Assembly: GCA_028714855.1 (NCBI GenBank)
Contig: JAQTLP010000001.1
Coordinates: 126,572-190,571, forward strand
Length of the DNA stretch: 64,000 nucleotides
Direction of reading: 5' to 3'
From: Phycisphaerae bacterium
Lineage (GTDB): Bacteria; Planctomycetota; Phycisphaerae; Sedimentisphaerales; Anaerobacaceae
The notes below the pieces were generated by a model, which did no database searches, was not told the DNA's origin, and worked only from the letters and a program-made list of their open reading frames with translations. A program made the translations under genes and the position numbers. Below, piece by piece: positions 25,532 through 34,275 of this stretch (its first letter is position 1; every line of letters begins with the position of its first letter).

Positions 25532-25819
25532 ATGATAGTCGGCGTATTGACAGCTCAACTGCATTTGCACGGAATAAATTCGCTGAAAGAAAAGCGAAGC
25601 ATCGTCAAGAGTCTCATCGGCAGGCTCAAAAGCAGATTTAATATCTCCATTTCCGAAGTCGACCATCAGGATGAAAAGACATCCGCAATTGTAGGAATTG
25701 CGCTGATTTCGAATGACACACGTTTTATAAATCAGCAGTTCGACAGCATCATCGACTTTATGCGAGGTGACGGCAGGTTCTATCTGGGGACAGTTGATCG
25801 CGAAACATTCGGTTCGTAA
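25532..25819 (+). CDS. DUF503/YlxP-like protein
   Basis: A 95-residue protein, MIVGVLTAQLHLHGINSLKE, then KRSIVKSLIGRLKSRFNISI and EVDHQDEKTSAIVGIALIS. This is the DUF503 family, a small alpha/beta protein often encoded near nusA-infB-rbfA and thought to act in ribosome biogenesis or RNA metabolism. Here it is isolated from those genes. ATG at 25532 fits the family start; longer in-frame reading from 25220 overlaps the opposite STAS-like gene and is not supported. Confidence 0.85.
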   Translation: MIVGVLTAQLHLHGINSLKEKRSIVKSLIGRLKSRFNISISEVDHQDEKTSAIVGIALISNDTRFINQQFDSIIDFMRGDGRFYLGTVDRETFGS

Positions 25820-25825
25820 CCGCTC

Positions 25826-26833
25826 CTAAAACATCATATCGACCGCAAACCTTGCGCCGAAGAATATGTCAACCGCCATCGCCGAGCCGAGAAGCGCCCA
25901 TCGCAGCCAGGCCAGCCGCAGCTTTGCGCGTGCTATAAAAAAAACGGCTAAAAGCGCAACTGTGCCGGCTATGTATAGTTTCGCATCCATCAGGAAGAGA
26001 TTTGCGTATTCATCGCCTAAACCGGCGAAGACCTGAAAGTATTTTGTCGCCTGCAGGAGTGTCACGATGGCAAGGCCGGCCATAAATGCCATGCTAAGCA
26101 ATATCCATCTTCTGTCGGACAGACCAGCCGAGCAAAGCCCCTGCAGGCCTGCGCCGATAAGAATCGAGCAGCATAACACGGAAAAGCTCAGCCAGATAAT
26201 CGGGCTTACTCCAAACAGCGGCTGGCAGGACGCCAGAATCACTCCGAGACAGAAAATTATAAGCACGCTCCACCGCCGGGCGGCAAAGAGCATTGCGAAC
26301 CCCATCACAAGCGCAGCTACGGGGACATGATAGAACCCAACCGAAGTCAACCCATGCTTAGCTGTAACAAGCGGAGCCGCCAATCCCATAAGGTCGGCGA
26401 AACGCAGGCTGGTCTGCATCGGGACAGCAAACAACCGATAGTGAGAAGATGCGCCAAAAAACAGCAGTATTGCCAGAAACGGCAGGATTGCTAACGGCAC
26501 TCTCAGCCACTGCCATTTGCCTTTAGGTCCGAACGCAGCCGGCAAAAACAGCCATGGCATCATCGCCGCCAAGAAGCCCGCCGTCGGGTGGTAACCAGCC
26601 AGTCCGAGCGCAAAAGGCCCGAAGCCGTAAATGGCTCCCGCAAAAAACGAACCGAGAAAACCCGGCACCCACCGCCGACTTAGCGAGAAACATCCCAAAG
26701 AGGCCAGACAAACATTTACAAGGATGAGAAATTGCAGTTTTGTGAAGGTGTTAAAATGCGGCCAATACAAATAGATTGCAAAGCTGAGGTAAACAACCGC
26801 CGCTGCGGTAAACCTGCCGAAGGTTTTACTCAT
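25826..26833 (-). CDS. Polytopic membrane protein of unknown function
   Basis: A 335-residue, very hydrophobic protein with about nine or ten predicted membrane helices (for example AAAVVYLSFAIYLYWP, FLILVNVCLASLGCFSL, VAALVMGFAMLFAAR, LYIAGTVALLAVFFIA). A loop with SSHYRLFAVPMQTSLRFADL resembles extracytoplasmic loops of YfhO/GT-C-like proteins, but no catalytic motif is clear. It lies 68 bp after the second PurF-like gene on the same strand and may be cotranscribed with the purine genes. Confidence 0.7.
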   Translation of the reverse strand: MSKTFGRFTAAAVVYLSFAIYLYWPHFNTFTKLQFLILVNVCLASLGCFSLSRRWVPGFLGSFFAGAIYGFGPFALGLAGYHPTAGFLAAMMPWLFLPAAFGPKGKWQWLRVPLAILPFLAILLFFGASSHYRLFAVPMQTSLRFADLMGLAAPLVTAKHGLTSVGFYHVPVAALVMGFAMLFAARRWSVLIIFCLGVILASCQPLFGVSPIIWLSFSVLCCSILIGAGLQGLCSAGLSDRRWILLSMAFMAGLAIVTLLQATKYFQVFAGLGDEYANLFLMDAKLYIAGTVALLAVFFIARAKLRLAWLRWALLGSAMAVDIFFGARFAVDMMF

Positions 26834-26901
26834 CCGCTACTCCCGCGAAAGTGGTGACGATTTTAGAAATAATTCTAAGGCGCAGGCCGTGCTTTGTCTG
26901 G

Positions 26902-28389
26902 TTAGAGTGCGGCCTTTGTTTCCGCCATCTTCCTCGATGATGGTTTTTTCGTTTCGATTATGTCTATTGTTGTTTTCGGAGACGCCGACCCTGGGCATTC
27001 GCCTGTCCAGCAGTATAGGCAAAGCTGCTCTTTCGGCAGACCGATGGCCCCAACCATATCATCCACAGTCTGATATTTAAGCGTCGTTACTCTTAAATCC
27101 TCAGCAATCCATTGCACCATCTTTTTGTATTTTTCGCCATTGCAGTCTATATATTCCGAGACATCCTTTACGTCATGACCTTCTAAGCTGCGAATGGCTC
27201 TGCGGGCGGCAAGTTCGTGAATCGAGCGGGTGGAAAGATTGAATCTGCAGGGAAACATCAGCGGGGGACATGCAGGTCTTATATGCACCTGCTTTGCGCC
27301 GCAATCCCAGAGCTTCTTTATGGCAAAGTTCTTAAGCTGTGTCCCCCTGACGATAGAATCCTCACACACAACAACGCTGTTGCCGTCGATTATCTCTTTA
27401 ATAGGGACAAGTTTCATCTTCGCGATGAGATCGCGTTTCTGCTGGGAGGGCGGCGTATAGCTTCTTCCGTAACCGGATGTATATTTGACAAGAGGTCGCC
27501 TGAACGGTTTGCCCGACTCCATTGCGTATCCCAATCCGTGAGCCAATCCTGAATCAGGGACCCCCGAAACCACATCAACCTCGATATCTTTATCGTGTTT
27601 CGCAAGGCAGCGGCCGCACCTTTCTCTTACGGCTTCCACATTTATCCCCTCGTAGCTCGACGCGGGAAAGCCGGTATATATCCAGAGAAACGCGCATATC
27701 TGATTAGTGCACCTGCCGGGTCTTTTCTGAACTATGCCGAACTCATTTATCAGGACAATCTCCCCCGGCTCAACGCTTTTTACGGCTTTGAAATCTGTAT
27801 TCGGAAAAGCGGTTGTCTCGGCGGTTACTGCCCAGCCGTCTTCCCGTTTGCCGATAACAAGAGGCGTATATCCAAACCTGTCCCTTGCCGCGTATATCCC
27901 ATCCTTATGCAGTAATAACAATGAGCAGGAACCTTCTATAACATCGAACATTTTCTCTATGCCGTTTGTCAGACTTCTCCCCTGATTGATCAGCTTCGCT
28001 ATCAGTTCAGGCGTATTGACGGCTTTTTTGCTGCTCATCTCGCTGAATGAAACGCCTTCACTCAGCAGCTTCTCGGCTAACTGTTCGGCGTTTTCTATAA
28101 AGCCGCTGGTAACAATGCAGAACGGCCCAAATCGGGAATTCAGATAAATCGGCTGCTCATCAGCGTCGCTGATAACGCCGATGCCTTTGCTGCCGGCCAT
28201 AGACTTGGCATCATCACAGAATTTCGCCTTGAACTGGCTGTGCTCAAGATTATGTATTTGCCTGGTGAAACCTTCTCCAAGCACCGCCATCCCGCCGTAT
28301 TCGGTCCCAAGATGTGAATGATAATCCGTCCCGTAGAAAAGTGTTTCCGAACAATTGCCCTTCAGGGCGACCCCGAAAATGCCGCTCAT
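26902..28389 (-). CDS. Amidophosphoribosyltransferase-like protein lacking the catalytic cysteine
   Basis: A 495-residue PurF homologue. The start is firm: GGAGGTGG lies just before the ATG, giving MSGIFGVA, so Ser occupies the place of the nucleophilic Cys that follows Met in true PurF. The glutaminase pocket is also changed: TSGF (residues 94-97) replaces the HNGN motif and the HRGQESAG block reads HLGTEYGGMAV. The phosphoribosyl half is kept: PRPP loop VVVCEDSIVRGTQ (residues 339-351). Cysteines that bind the Fe-S cluster in some PurF proteins look preserved (C227 or C232, C374, C457, C460). It lies 62 bp after purM. It may use ammonia, a partner glutaminase, or do something else. Confidence 0.85.
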   Translation of the reverse strand: MSGIFGVALKGNCSETLFYGTDYHSHLGTEYGGMAVLGEGFTRQIHNLEHSQFKAKFCDDAKSMAGSKGIGVISDADEQPIYLNSRFGPFCIVTSGFIENAEQLAEKLLSEGVSFSEMSSKKAVNTPELIAKLINQGRSLTNGIEKMFDVIEGSCSLLLLHKDGIYAARDRFGYTPLVIGKREDGWAVTAETTAFPNTDFKAVKSVEPGEIVLINEFGIVQKRPGRCTNQICAFLWIYTGFPASSYEGINVEAVRERCGRCLAKHDKDIEVDVVSGVPDSGLAHGLGYAMESGKPFRRPLVKYTSGYGRSYTPPSQQKRDLIAKMKLVPIKEIIDGNSVVVCEDSIVRGTQLKNFAIKKLWDCGAKQVHIRPACPPLMFPCRFNLSTRSIHELAARRAIRSLEGHDVKDVSEYIDCNGEKYKKMVQWIAEDLRVTTLKYQTVDDMVGAIGLPKEQLCLYCWTGECPGSASPKTTIDIIETKKPSSRKMAETKAAL

Positions 28390-28451
28390 ATTCCACCTCC
28401 ATTGTGTAACTTAATGATAATATCCTTATTACAAAAAGCGGTTCCCAATTC

Positions 28452-29519
28452 TCATTTGAGAAGCACATTACCTGTGCCGCTTGTTATCCTGCCTATCTTG
28501 TAAACTTTCTCTCCATAGTGCAAGAGCTTTTTAGCTATCGAATCCGCGAATTCCTCAGCGACCACCAGAACAAACCCGATTCCCATATTGAAGACGTTAT
28601 ACATCTCGGCTTCTTCGACCGGGCCTTTTTCCTGCAGAAAGGTGAATATCTTCTGCCTGGGCCAGCTTTCTTTTTTAAGGACCGCGTCACAGGATTTCGG
28701 CAGCACTCGCGAAACATTTCCCGGCAGCCCGCCGCCGGTGATATGGGCCATTGCGTGAACAACTTTTTTGACTTTGTAATTGGACAGCAGCTTAACTATC
28801 GGCCGAACATAAATCCGCGTCGGCTCCAGTAAGCAATCGCCAAGCACGGCGCCGCCGAGTTCATCAGGCGTGTCGGTCATTTTAAAGCCGCCTTTTTTAA
28901 AGCATATATTACGGGCAAGGGCGTAGCCGTTACTGTGCAGCCCGCTCGACGCCAGGCCGAGAATGCAGTCGCCCTTCCTCACACCCCTGCCGCTGATGAT
29001 TTTTTTTCGCTCAACCACTCCGACAGCAAACCCTGCCATATCAAAATCATTTTCACGGTATGTATCGGGCATTTCAGCGGTTTCCCCTCCTAATAATGCG
29101 CAATCGGCCTGCCGGCAGCCGGCCGTGACACCTTTCACCATTTCGGCTATCAGCGCCGGCTCCAGCTTATGAACGGCAATATAATCCAGAAAAAACAAAG
29201 GCTCGGCGCCGTGCACCAGCATATCATTGACGCTCATCGCCACTAAATCTATCCCCACCGTATCGAACTTTTTTATTTTGCTTGCTAACTGGATCTTGCT
29301 GCCAACCCCATCAGTGCAGGCGACCAAAACAGGACTTTTATAATTTTTTTTGAAAAGCTTTTCGTCGTAGTCGAGCCGGAACATCCCCGCAAACGCCCAT
29401 TTTTCGCCCATTACCCTCGGCCCGAAAGTGCTCGATACGTGCCCATAGATTTTATCGACCATCTCGTCGTTGGCATCGATGTCTACGCCGGACTGTTCAT
29501 AGCTGATGTATTTACTCAT
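28452..29519 (-). CDS. purM: Phosphoribosylformylglycinamidine cyclo-ligase (AIR synthetase)
   Basis: A 355-residue PurM, the fifth step of purine synthesis, closing FGAM to AIR with ATP. The N-terminal MSKYISYEQSGVDIDAND is the family start; ACTDGVGSKIQLA, VNDMLVHGAEPLFFLDY and GGETAEMPDTY are signature blocks, and AHITGGGLPGN lies in the C-terminal domain. ATG at 29519 overlaps the end of purF by 8 bases, suggesting coupling; upstream in-frame TTG/ATG (29540, 29537) would add residues not expected in the family. Confidence 0.94.
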   Translation of the reverse strand: MSKYISYEQSGVDIDANDEMVDKIYGHVSSTFGPRVMGEKWAFAGMFRLDYDEKLFKKNYKSPVLVACTDGVGSKIQLASKIKKFDTVGIDLVAMSVNDMLVHGAEPLFFLDYIAVHKLEPALIAEMVKGVTAGCRQADCALLGGETAEMPDTYRENDFDMAGFAVGVVERKKIISGRGVRKGDCILGLASSGLHSNGYALARNICFKKGGFKMTDTPDELGGAVLGDCLLEPTRIYVRPIVKLLSNYKVKKVVHAMAHITGGGLPGNVSRVLPKSCDAVLKKESWPRQKIFTFLQEKGPVEEAEMYNVFNMGIGFVLVVAEEFADSIAKKLLHYGEKVYKIGRITSGTGNVLLK

Positions 29520-30957
29520 TTGTCTGGGACCGATCATCAAACATATGCATTTGATAATGTTCCAAAGAGAACTTGTTCACCGCGGTATCGACCGGTATCG
29601 GATATTTGCCGCTCCAGCAGGCGGTGCAGTAATTCTCTGCCGGCGAAGCCGCACAGGCCAGCAGCCCTTCCAGAGAAATATAACCGACACTGTCCACTTC
29701 GAGAAAATCTTTAATCTGTTTCAGGTCGCGGTTGTTCGCCAGCAGCTCCTCTTTTGTCGGAAAATCCACGCCGTAAAAACAGGGATGCCTGATTGGCGGA
29801 CAGCTCACCCGCATATGGATTTGCTTTGCGCCTGCCTGGCGCAGTGTTCTAATCTTTCCTCTTGTGGTCGTGCCGCGGACTATCGAATCGTCCACCACTA
29901 CGACGCTTTTGCCTTCCACGACCTCTTTTACCACTGCAAGCTTAAGTTTGACCTCCGCCTCCCGCATCTTCTGGTCCGGCGAGATAAATGTCCTGCCTAT
30001 ATAGTGGCTCCTGACCATTCCCATATCGAAGGGTATTTTGCTTTGCTCCGCGTAGCCGATTGCAGATGATGTCCCTGAGTCCGGCACGGGTATTACAACA
30101 TCAGCCTCGGCAGGCTGTTCTATTGCCAGTCGTCTTCCGAGCTTTTTTCTAAACTCATGCACATTTTCGCCGAAAATAGTGCTGTTTTGTTTGGCAAAAT
30201 AAATATGCTCGAAGATGCAGTGGGCAGGCCTGACAGTACCCGGCTTAACGAAAAATCTGCTCGAGAGACCTTTCTTGTCCAGCCGGATAATCTCGCCCGG
30301 CATAATCTCGCGAAGAAACTTCACCCCGGCCGCATCAAAAGCGCAGCTCTCGCTGGCGACGACGTATGCGCCCTTTTCCGTTTGACCCAGACACAAAGGC
30401 CTTACGCCGTAAGGGTCTCTCGCTGCCTCAATCCGGTCGGCATACAAAAACAGCAGACAGTATGCACCCTGCAGATGATTTAACACATGGGCCAGAGGGT
30501 CAGGTTTGCCGACGTGCGTCGGCTTGGCAAGCAGATGAATAATTACTTCAGTATCGGAAGTTGACTTGAAGATACTGCCGTATGCTTCGTATTCGTCCCG
30601 CAATAGTGCGGCATTTATGAGATTGCCGTTATGCGCCACCGCCACTTGCCCGCGCGAGTACTCACTCAAAAGCGGCTGGCTATTTATCTCCTTACTGGAG
30701 CCGGTAGTCGAATATCGCACATGACCGATAGCTATAGGATTAGCAATGTCTTTTAAAACACCAGTACCGCTGCGGAAAACCCTGCCGACAGTCCCCATCC
30801 CCTTGTAGCATTGGATAGATTCACCGTTACTTGAGGCAATCCCCGCTGACTCCTGACCGCGATGTTGAAGGCCGTATAAACCCAGATAGGTTTTTTGAAC
30901 CGCATCAGGGTCCCCGAAAACACCGAAAAGACCGCAACTTTCTTTTTTTTCAAACAC
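29512..30957 (-). CDS. purF: Amidophosphoribosyltransferase
   Basis: The genuine PurF, first committed step of purine synthesis (glutamine + PRPP to phosphoribosylamine). From GTG 30957 (GAGG 9 bases before) it begins MFEKKESCGLFGVFG, giving a short propeptide cut to expose the nucleophilic Cys8. A TTG at 31011 would add 18 residues. HRGQESAG, HVRYSTTG, AHNGNLIN and the PRPP loop VVVVDDSIVRGTTT are intact, as are Cys residues of an Fe-S type PurF (NYCTACWSG near the end). It is followed by purM with overlap and then by the Cys-less paralogue, a rare side-by-side arrangement. Confidence 0.95.
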   Translation of the reverse strand: MFEKKESCGLFGVFGDPDAVQKTYLGLYGLQHRGQESAGIASSNGESIQCYKGMGTVGRVFRSGTGVLKDIANPIAIGHVRYSTTGSSKEINSQPLLSEYSRGQVAVAHNGNLINAALLRDEYEAYGSIFKSTSDTEVIIHLLAKPTHVGKPDPLAHVLNHLQGAYCLLFLYADRIEAARDPYGVRPLCLGQTEKGAYVVASESCAFDAAGVKFLREIMPGEIIRLDKKGLSSRFFVKPGTVRPAHCIFEHIYFAKQNSTIFGENVHEFRKKLGRRLAIEQPAEADVVIPVPDSGTSSAIGYAEQSKIPFDMGMVRSHYIGRTFISPDQKMREAEVKLKLAVVKEVVEGKSVVVVDDSIVRGTTTRGKIRTLRQAGAKQIHMRVSCPPIRHPCFYGVDFPTKEELLANNRDLKQIKDFLEVDSVGYISLEGLLACAASPAENYCTACWSGKYPIPVDTAVNKFSLEHYQMHMFDDRSQTNE

Positions 30958-31025
30958 GAACAGCAACCTCGAAAAATTATCCGCCGTAAGCGGAAAATGT
31001 AGTTTAGCCAATCCGCCCTACTAAG

Positions 31026-31487
31026 TCAAATAATTGTTGTTTCTTCCGGCTTACCTTCAGCAAAGTCTCGCCCAAAAGCGGACTCGGGATACATAAATTC
31101 AGGCACTCGGCAAATTTTGCCCTTGGCATCGACACAGGCAAGCACGCTCGAACCCTCCGCCAGAATCTCGCTGCTGCGGGTCAGCTTGTAAACGTGCTCA
31201 ACCCTGCTTGCACTGACTTTTGAGCAGCTTGTTTCCATCTGTAGTTTCTCGTCGTACATGGCAGGCCGGCGATATTTCACCCGCAGCTCCGCAACAACAA
31301 AAAACACCCCTGCTTTTTCTAAATCCTTATAAGCTACGTTGTTAACCCGTAAAAGCTCTGTTCGCCCCATCTCAAACCACACCGGATAGACGCTGTGGTG
31401 AACCACCCCGCCCTGGTCAGTCTCATTATACCGGGGCACAATAGTTATCGTATGTTTTTGAATAGTTGTGCGATTGGGAAAACCCAT
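31026..31487 (-). CDS. Acyl-CoA thioesterase, YbgC/FadM hotdog family
   Basis: A 153-residue hotdog-fold protein. The motif RYNETDQGGVVHHSVYPVWF contains the catalytic Asp of the 4-hydroxybenzoyl-CoA/YbgC thioesterase type, followed by EMGRTELLR. It hydrolyses acyl-CoA or acyl-ACP thioesters in the cytosol; the substrate is unknown. It is 68 bp upstream of purF on the same strand and divergent from the foldase gene at 31684. Linkage to purF is probably only positional. Confidence 0.88.
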   Translation of the reverse strand: MGFPNRTTIQKHTITIVPRYNETDQGGVVHHSVYPVWFEMGRTELLRVNNVAYKDLEKAGVFFVVAELRVKYRRPAMYDEKLQMETSCSKVSASRVEHVYKLTRSSEILAEGSSVLACVDAKGKICRVPEFMYPESAFGRDFAEGKPEETTII

Positions 31488-31612
31488 ATCTCAATCTCAG
31501 GTTAAAAACCAACAACCCAAAATAGCACAAAAACCGGCATTTGCAAGCAGTAAATTTACAGCTTCCGTCTTGTAAAAATCACGCCCCTGAAGGATAAAAG
31601 TATTGACTTATT

Positions 31613-31641
31613 CACTCGCGGATTGGATAATTACCCGTTCG
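31613..31641 (+). promoter_or_regulatory. Promoter for the PpiC-type foldase gene
   Basis: TTGACT at 31613-31618 and GATAAT at 31636-31641 with a 17-bp spacer, about 45 bp before the start codon. An AGGAAAGG Shine-Dalgarno lies before ATG 31684. Confidence 0.55.
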
Positions 31642-31683
31642 CAAAAAACTCTTAATATTTAGAACTCAGGAAAGGATAAAGTT

Positions 31684-32877
31684 ATGAAAACCAGCATTTC
31701 TCGTCGAATCCTCCAAATTGCGGCTGCCGCAACTTGTTTTGTAATGCTTTTTGCCACCGTGCTTTCTGCCAAGGCAAAAGCCAAGGCGAAATCTGAACCA
31801 AATGCCCCCGCAATTGCTGTAGCAGCAGAACCGAATAAACCCGCCGAAACAGCCGCTGACAGTGTTGCCGTGACCGTCAATGGCGTTGCTATTAACGAAA
31901 GCAAGATAGATGCCCAGCTCCAGCCGCAGCTCCAGAAAATAGGCACGCAGCTGCCTGAGCAATACAAAAAACAACTCAGACGGCAGATCCTTGAGAAAAT
32001 GATCATCGAACAGCTGCTGGATGAAAAAGTAAAAGCAGCCAAAATAACAATCTCCGAAGAAGAAGTAATGGAACGTATCAAAGAAATATCCTCGCAGCAG
32101 CAGCCGCCGTTATCACTCGAAGATTTCAAGACCATGGTAGAGGCCTACGGTCAAAGTTTCGACGATGTAAAACTCCGAATCCAGAAAGGGCTTGCCTATC
32201 AGAAGTTTATGGAAGCCCAGTGGGCCGGAAAGATAGACGTTCCGGAAGGCGATGCCCAAAAGTATTATGATGAAAATAAAACCAATTTTGAAACGCCCGA
32301 ACAGATCCGTGCAAGTCATATCCTCGTAAAACCTGTTACCGGTGACCCCAATACCGACCCGAACCAGGCAAAAGCAAAAGCCAAGGCGAAAACCGAGGGT
32401 TTACTTAAACAAATCAAAGGCGGAGCTGATTTTGCCGAATTAGCCAAGGTCAATTCGGACGATACATATTCGGCGGTACAAGGAGGCGACTTGGGCTTCT
32501 TCGGTAGAAGCCAAATGGTTCCTGCTTTTGAAAAAGCAGCTTTCGCACTGAAACCCGGACAGGTCAGCGATATCGTGGAAACCCAATTCGGTTATCACAT
32601 AATAAAGCTTACCGAACACAAAGACGCCAATACTATACCGTTTGATGAGGCCGAAAAAGACATAGTGGAGATGCTGACACAAACCAAAAAAGCCGAGTTT
32701 GCCGAGAAATACATCGAATCGCTCAAGGCTGATGCGAAAATCGTTTATCCCCCCGGCAAAGAACCGAACACTCCGGCTTTCAGCCCGGCAGCAGCTCCGT
32801 CTCGTCCTGATAGCAGCAAGCCGGCTACCGAGCCAGAAGAGAAGACCTCAGGCAAAAAGAAAACCTCCGCCAAATAA
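31684..32877 (+). CDS. Periplasmic peptidyl-prolyl isomerase, SurA/PpiC type
   Basis: A 397-residue exported foldase. Signal peptide MKTSISRRILQIAAAATCFV; then a Lys/Ala-rich, Pro-rich linker; a SurA-N-like helical domain (about residues 60-190, VAVTVNGVAINESKIDAQLQ); and one parvulin domain (about 205-315: IRASHILVKP, ADFAELAKVNSDD, GGDLGFFGRSQMVPAFEKAA, TQFGYHIIKL). The C-terminal tail is low-complexity Pro/Lys. It would help fold outer-membrane or secreted proteins, for instance the autotransporter barrel. Odd features are the AKAKAKAK tracts in the N-terminus and before the parvulin core. Confidence 0.92.
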   Translation: MKTSISRRILQIAAAATCFVMLFATVLSAKAKAKAKSEPNAPAIAVAAEPNKPAETAADSVAVTVNGVAINESKIDAQLQPQLQKIGTQLPEQYKKQLRRQILEKMIIEQLLDEKVKAAKITISEEEVMERIKEISSQQQPPLSLEDFKTMVEAYGQSFDDVKLRIQKGLAYQKFMEAQWAGKIDVPEGDAQKYYDENKTNFETPEQIRASHILVKPVTGDPNTDPNQAKAKAKAKTEGLLKQIKGGADFAELAKVNSDDTYSAVQGGDLGFFGRSQMVPAFEKAAFALKPGQVSDIVETQFGYHIIKLTEHKDANTIPFDEAEKDIVEMLTQTKKAEFAEKYIESLKADAKIVYPPGKEPNTPAFSPAAAPSRPDSSKPATEPEEKTSGKKKTSAK

Positions 32878-33158
32878 TAACTTTCTCGGCTGAGCACTGT
32901 AACGTTGCGTGTTATTGCATCCGCCTAATGGCGGTACTCGGAGGCCTCGTGCACAAAAAGGGACGTTAAACACCTTCTGCGGCAAGCTGCAAAAGGCAAG
33001 CATAGAGCCCGCAGGTAAAATTTGCAAAATTTTAACAAAATTTTGATTAATTAGCTGGCAAACGCCGATGTTCATCATATAAATTAGACGTTGTGCTTTC
33101 TGTAGATAGTTTCCGGCAGATTTTTTAAGGACGTCAGGCGCCTTTCAGGGACGAAATT

Positions 33159-33698
33159 ATGTCAAATCAACCACGAGTAGCAAAGGTATTAGCAGCCCTC
33201 CTGGTTTCAATGACCCTCGGAGCAATAGTTTTAATGGCTCTCGGCAACAATCCTCCTTCTTCCGGCCCATTTTGCCTCTCCAGCTATTATCGTCTCGACC
33301 CAATCGAAAAAACCATTTCTTCCCAGGCGGTCCAATCCCATTATCGCTGGAACTGCATCGAAATCTACTACAGCAACACCAAAGCCGGAAATATTGAACA
33401 GCTCGCTTCGCTCAGCGGCCTGTCCAGTCCGGAGGACATCAACTATCACTTCGTTATTTGTAACGGCCTCGGTGGTGATGACGGCGAGGTCCAGCCAACC
33501 GAAAAATGGCAAAAACAGTGGTCTATCGTACCGGGGCAAACTTGGTACGGCAGCAGTCAAACTATCCGCATCTGCGTTATAACGGAGGAATACCCAACGA
33601 ACCTCCAGATAAAAAGGGTAGAAGCGCTTGTAGAGGCGCTGTCCAGAAAATTTAACATTCAGCCTGCCTACATCTACTACCCAAGCAATTGGAAGTAG
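33159..33698 (+). CDS. Secreted amidase-2/PGRP-like protein
   Basis: A 179-residue protein with an N-terminal membrane anchor or signal (VLAALLVSMTLGAIVLMALG). The core WNCIEIYYSNTKAGN, then INYHFVICNGLGGDDGEVQP and EKWQKQWS, resembles the peptidoglycan-recognition/N-acetylmuramoyl-alanine amidase fold around YHFVI (zinc-ligand His region). The first zinc His of typical amidases (near HHS/HHT) seems replaced by YYS, so it may be a non-catalytic binder. This is an assignment from pattern memory. A 281-bp noncoding gap precedes it. Confidence 0.6.
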   Translation: MSNQPRVAKVLAALLVSMTLGAIVLMALGNNPPSSGPFCLSSYYRLDPIEKTISSQAVQSHYRWNCIEIYYSNTKAGNIEQLASLSGLSSPEDINYHFVICNGLGGDDGEVQPTEKWQKQWSIVPGQTWYGSSQTIRICVITEEYPTNLQIKRVEALVEALSRKFNIQPAYIYYPSNWK

Positions 33699-33733
33699 CG
33701 GCAAGGCCCTATAAAAAGCCAGCCAAAATAATT

Positions 33734-34171
33734 CTATCGGGCTTCTTTCACAATATCTGGTTTCAGCAGACCGAAGTCTTCTTTCTCTGTTAACACCACC
33801 CACGCACGCCAGTCTTTCTTGTTAATTCGTACCGGCTCGATTGATTTTACCTCTTCCAGCCAGGCCAAAAAGCCGAATCTGCTGTCCCTTCTGCTACGCC
33901 AGTATTCATCGCTGCCGAGAATATGGCGGTTATATTGCTGTTTTATTTCGATTATTCGCCTTGGCGTCAGATTCTCAAAATTCTTGACCGCCTTAACCTT
34001 TGCTGTCGCACAGACCGGCCCGCTGCTTTGCTTCAAAAATAACTTGTCGCCGGACAAAAGCCGTTCGAAAGCACAGGGCTTTACTGCGCTTAGGCGCGAT
34101 TCGATGAGCTTTCTGCCGTCTAAAATCGCATCCAAATACGGCTTTTTCAGGATTACCAGGTGATTAGTCAT
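33734..34171 (-). CDS. ASCH domain protein
   Basis: About 145 residues from ATG 34171. MTNHLVILKKPYLDAILDGR followed by KLIESRLSAVKPCAFERL is the start of an ASCH (ASC-1 homology) domain, a PUA-like RNA-binding fold; VCATAKVKAVKNFENLTPRR continues the barrel. Its role is unknown; RNA modification or nucleotide-level regulation is typical of the superfamily. A longer reading to 34276 would overlap the rmuC start and is unlikely. Confidence 0.8.
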   Translation of the reverse strand: MTNHLVILKKPYLDAILDGRKLIESRLSAVKPCAFERLLSGDKLFLKQSSGPVCATAKVKAVKNFENLTPRRIIEIKQQYNRHILGSDEYWRSRRDSRFGFLAWLEEVKSIEPVRINKKDWRAWVVLTEKEDFGLLKPDIVKEAR

Positions 34172-34275
34172 AAAAATCAAGGATTTATCATAAAAACCAA
34201 TCTGATAAATGGCAACTACTTTGACGAACGCCCGTATAATCCCTATAATAAAAACGGTTTTCTGAGGATAAAACA

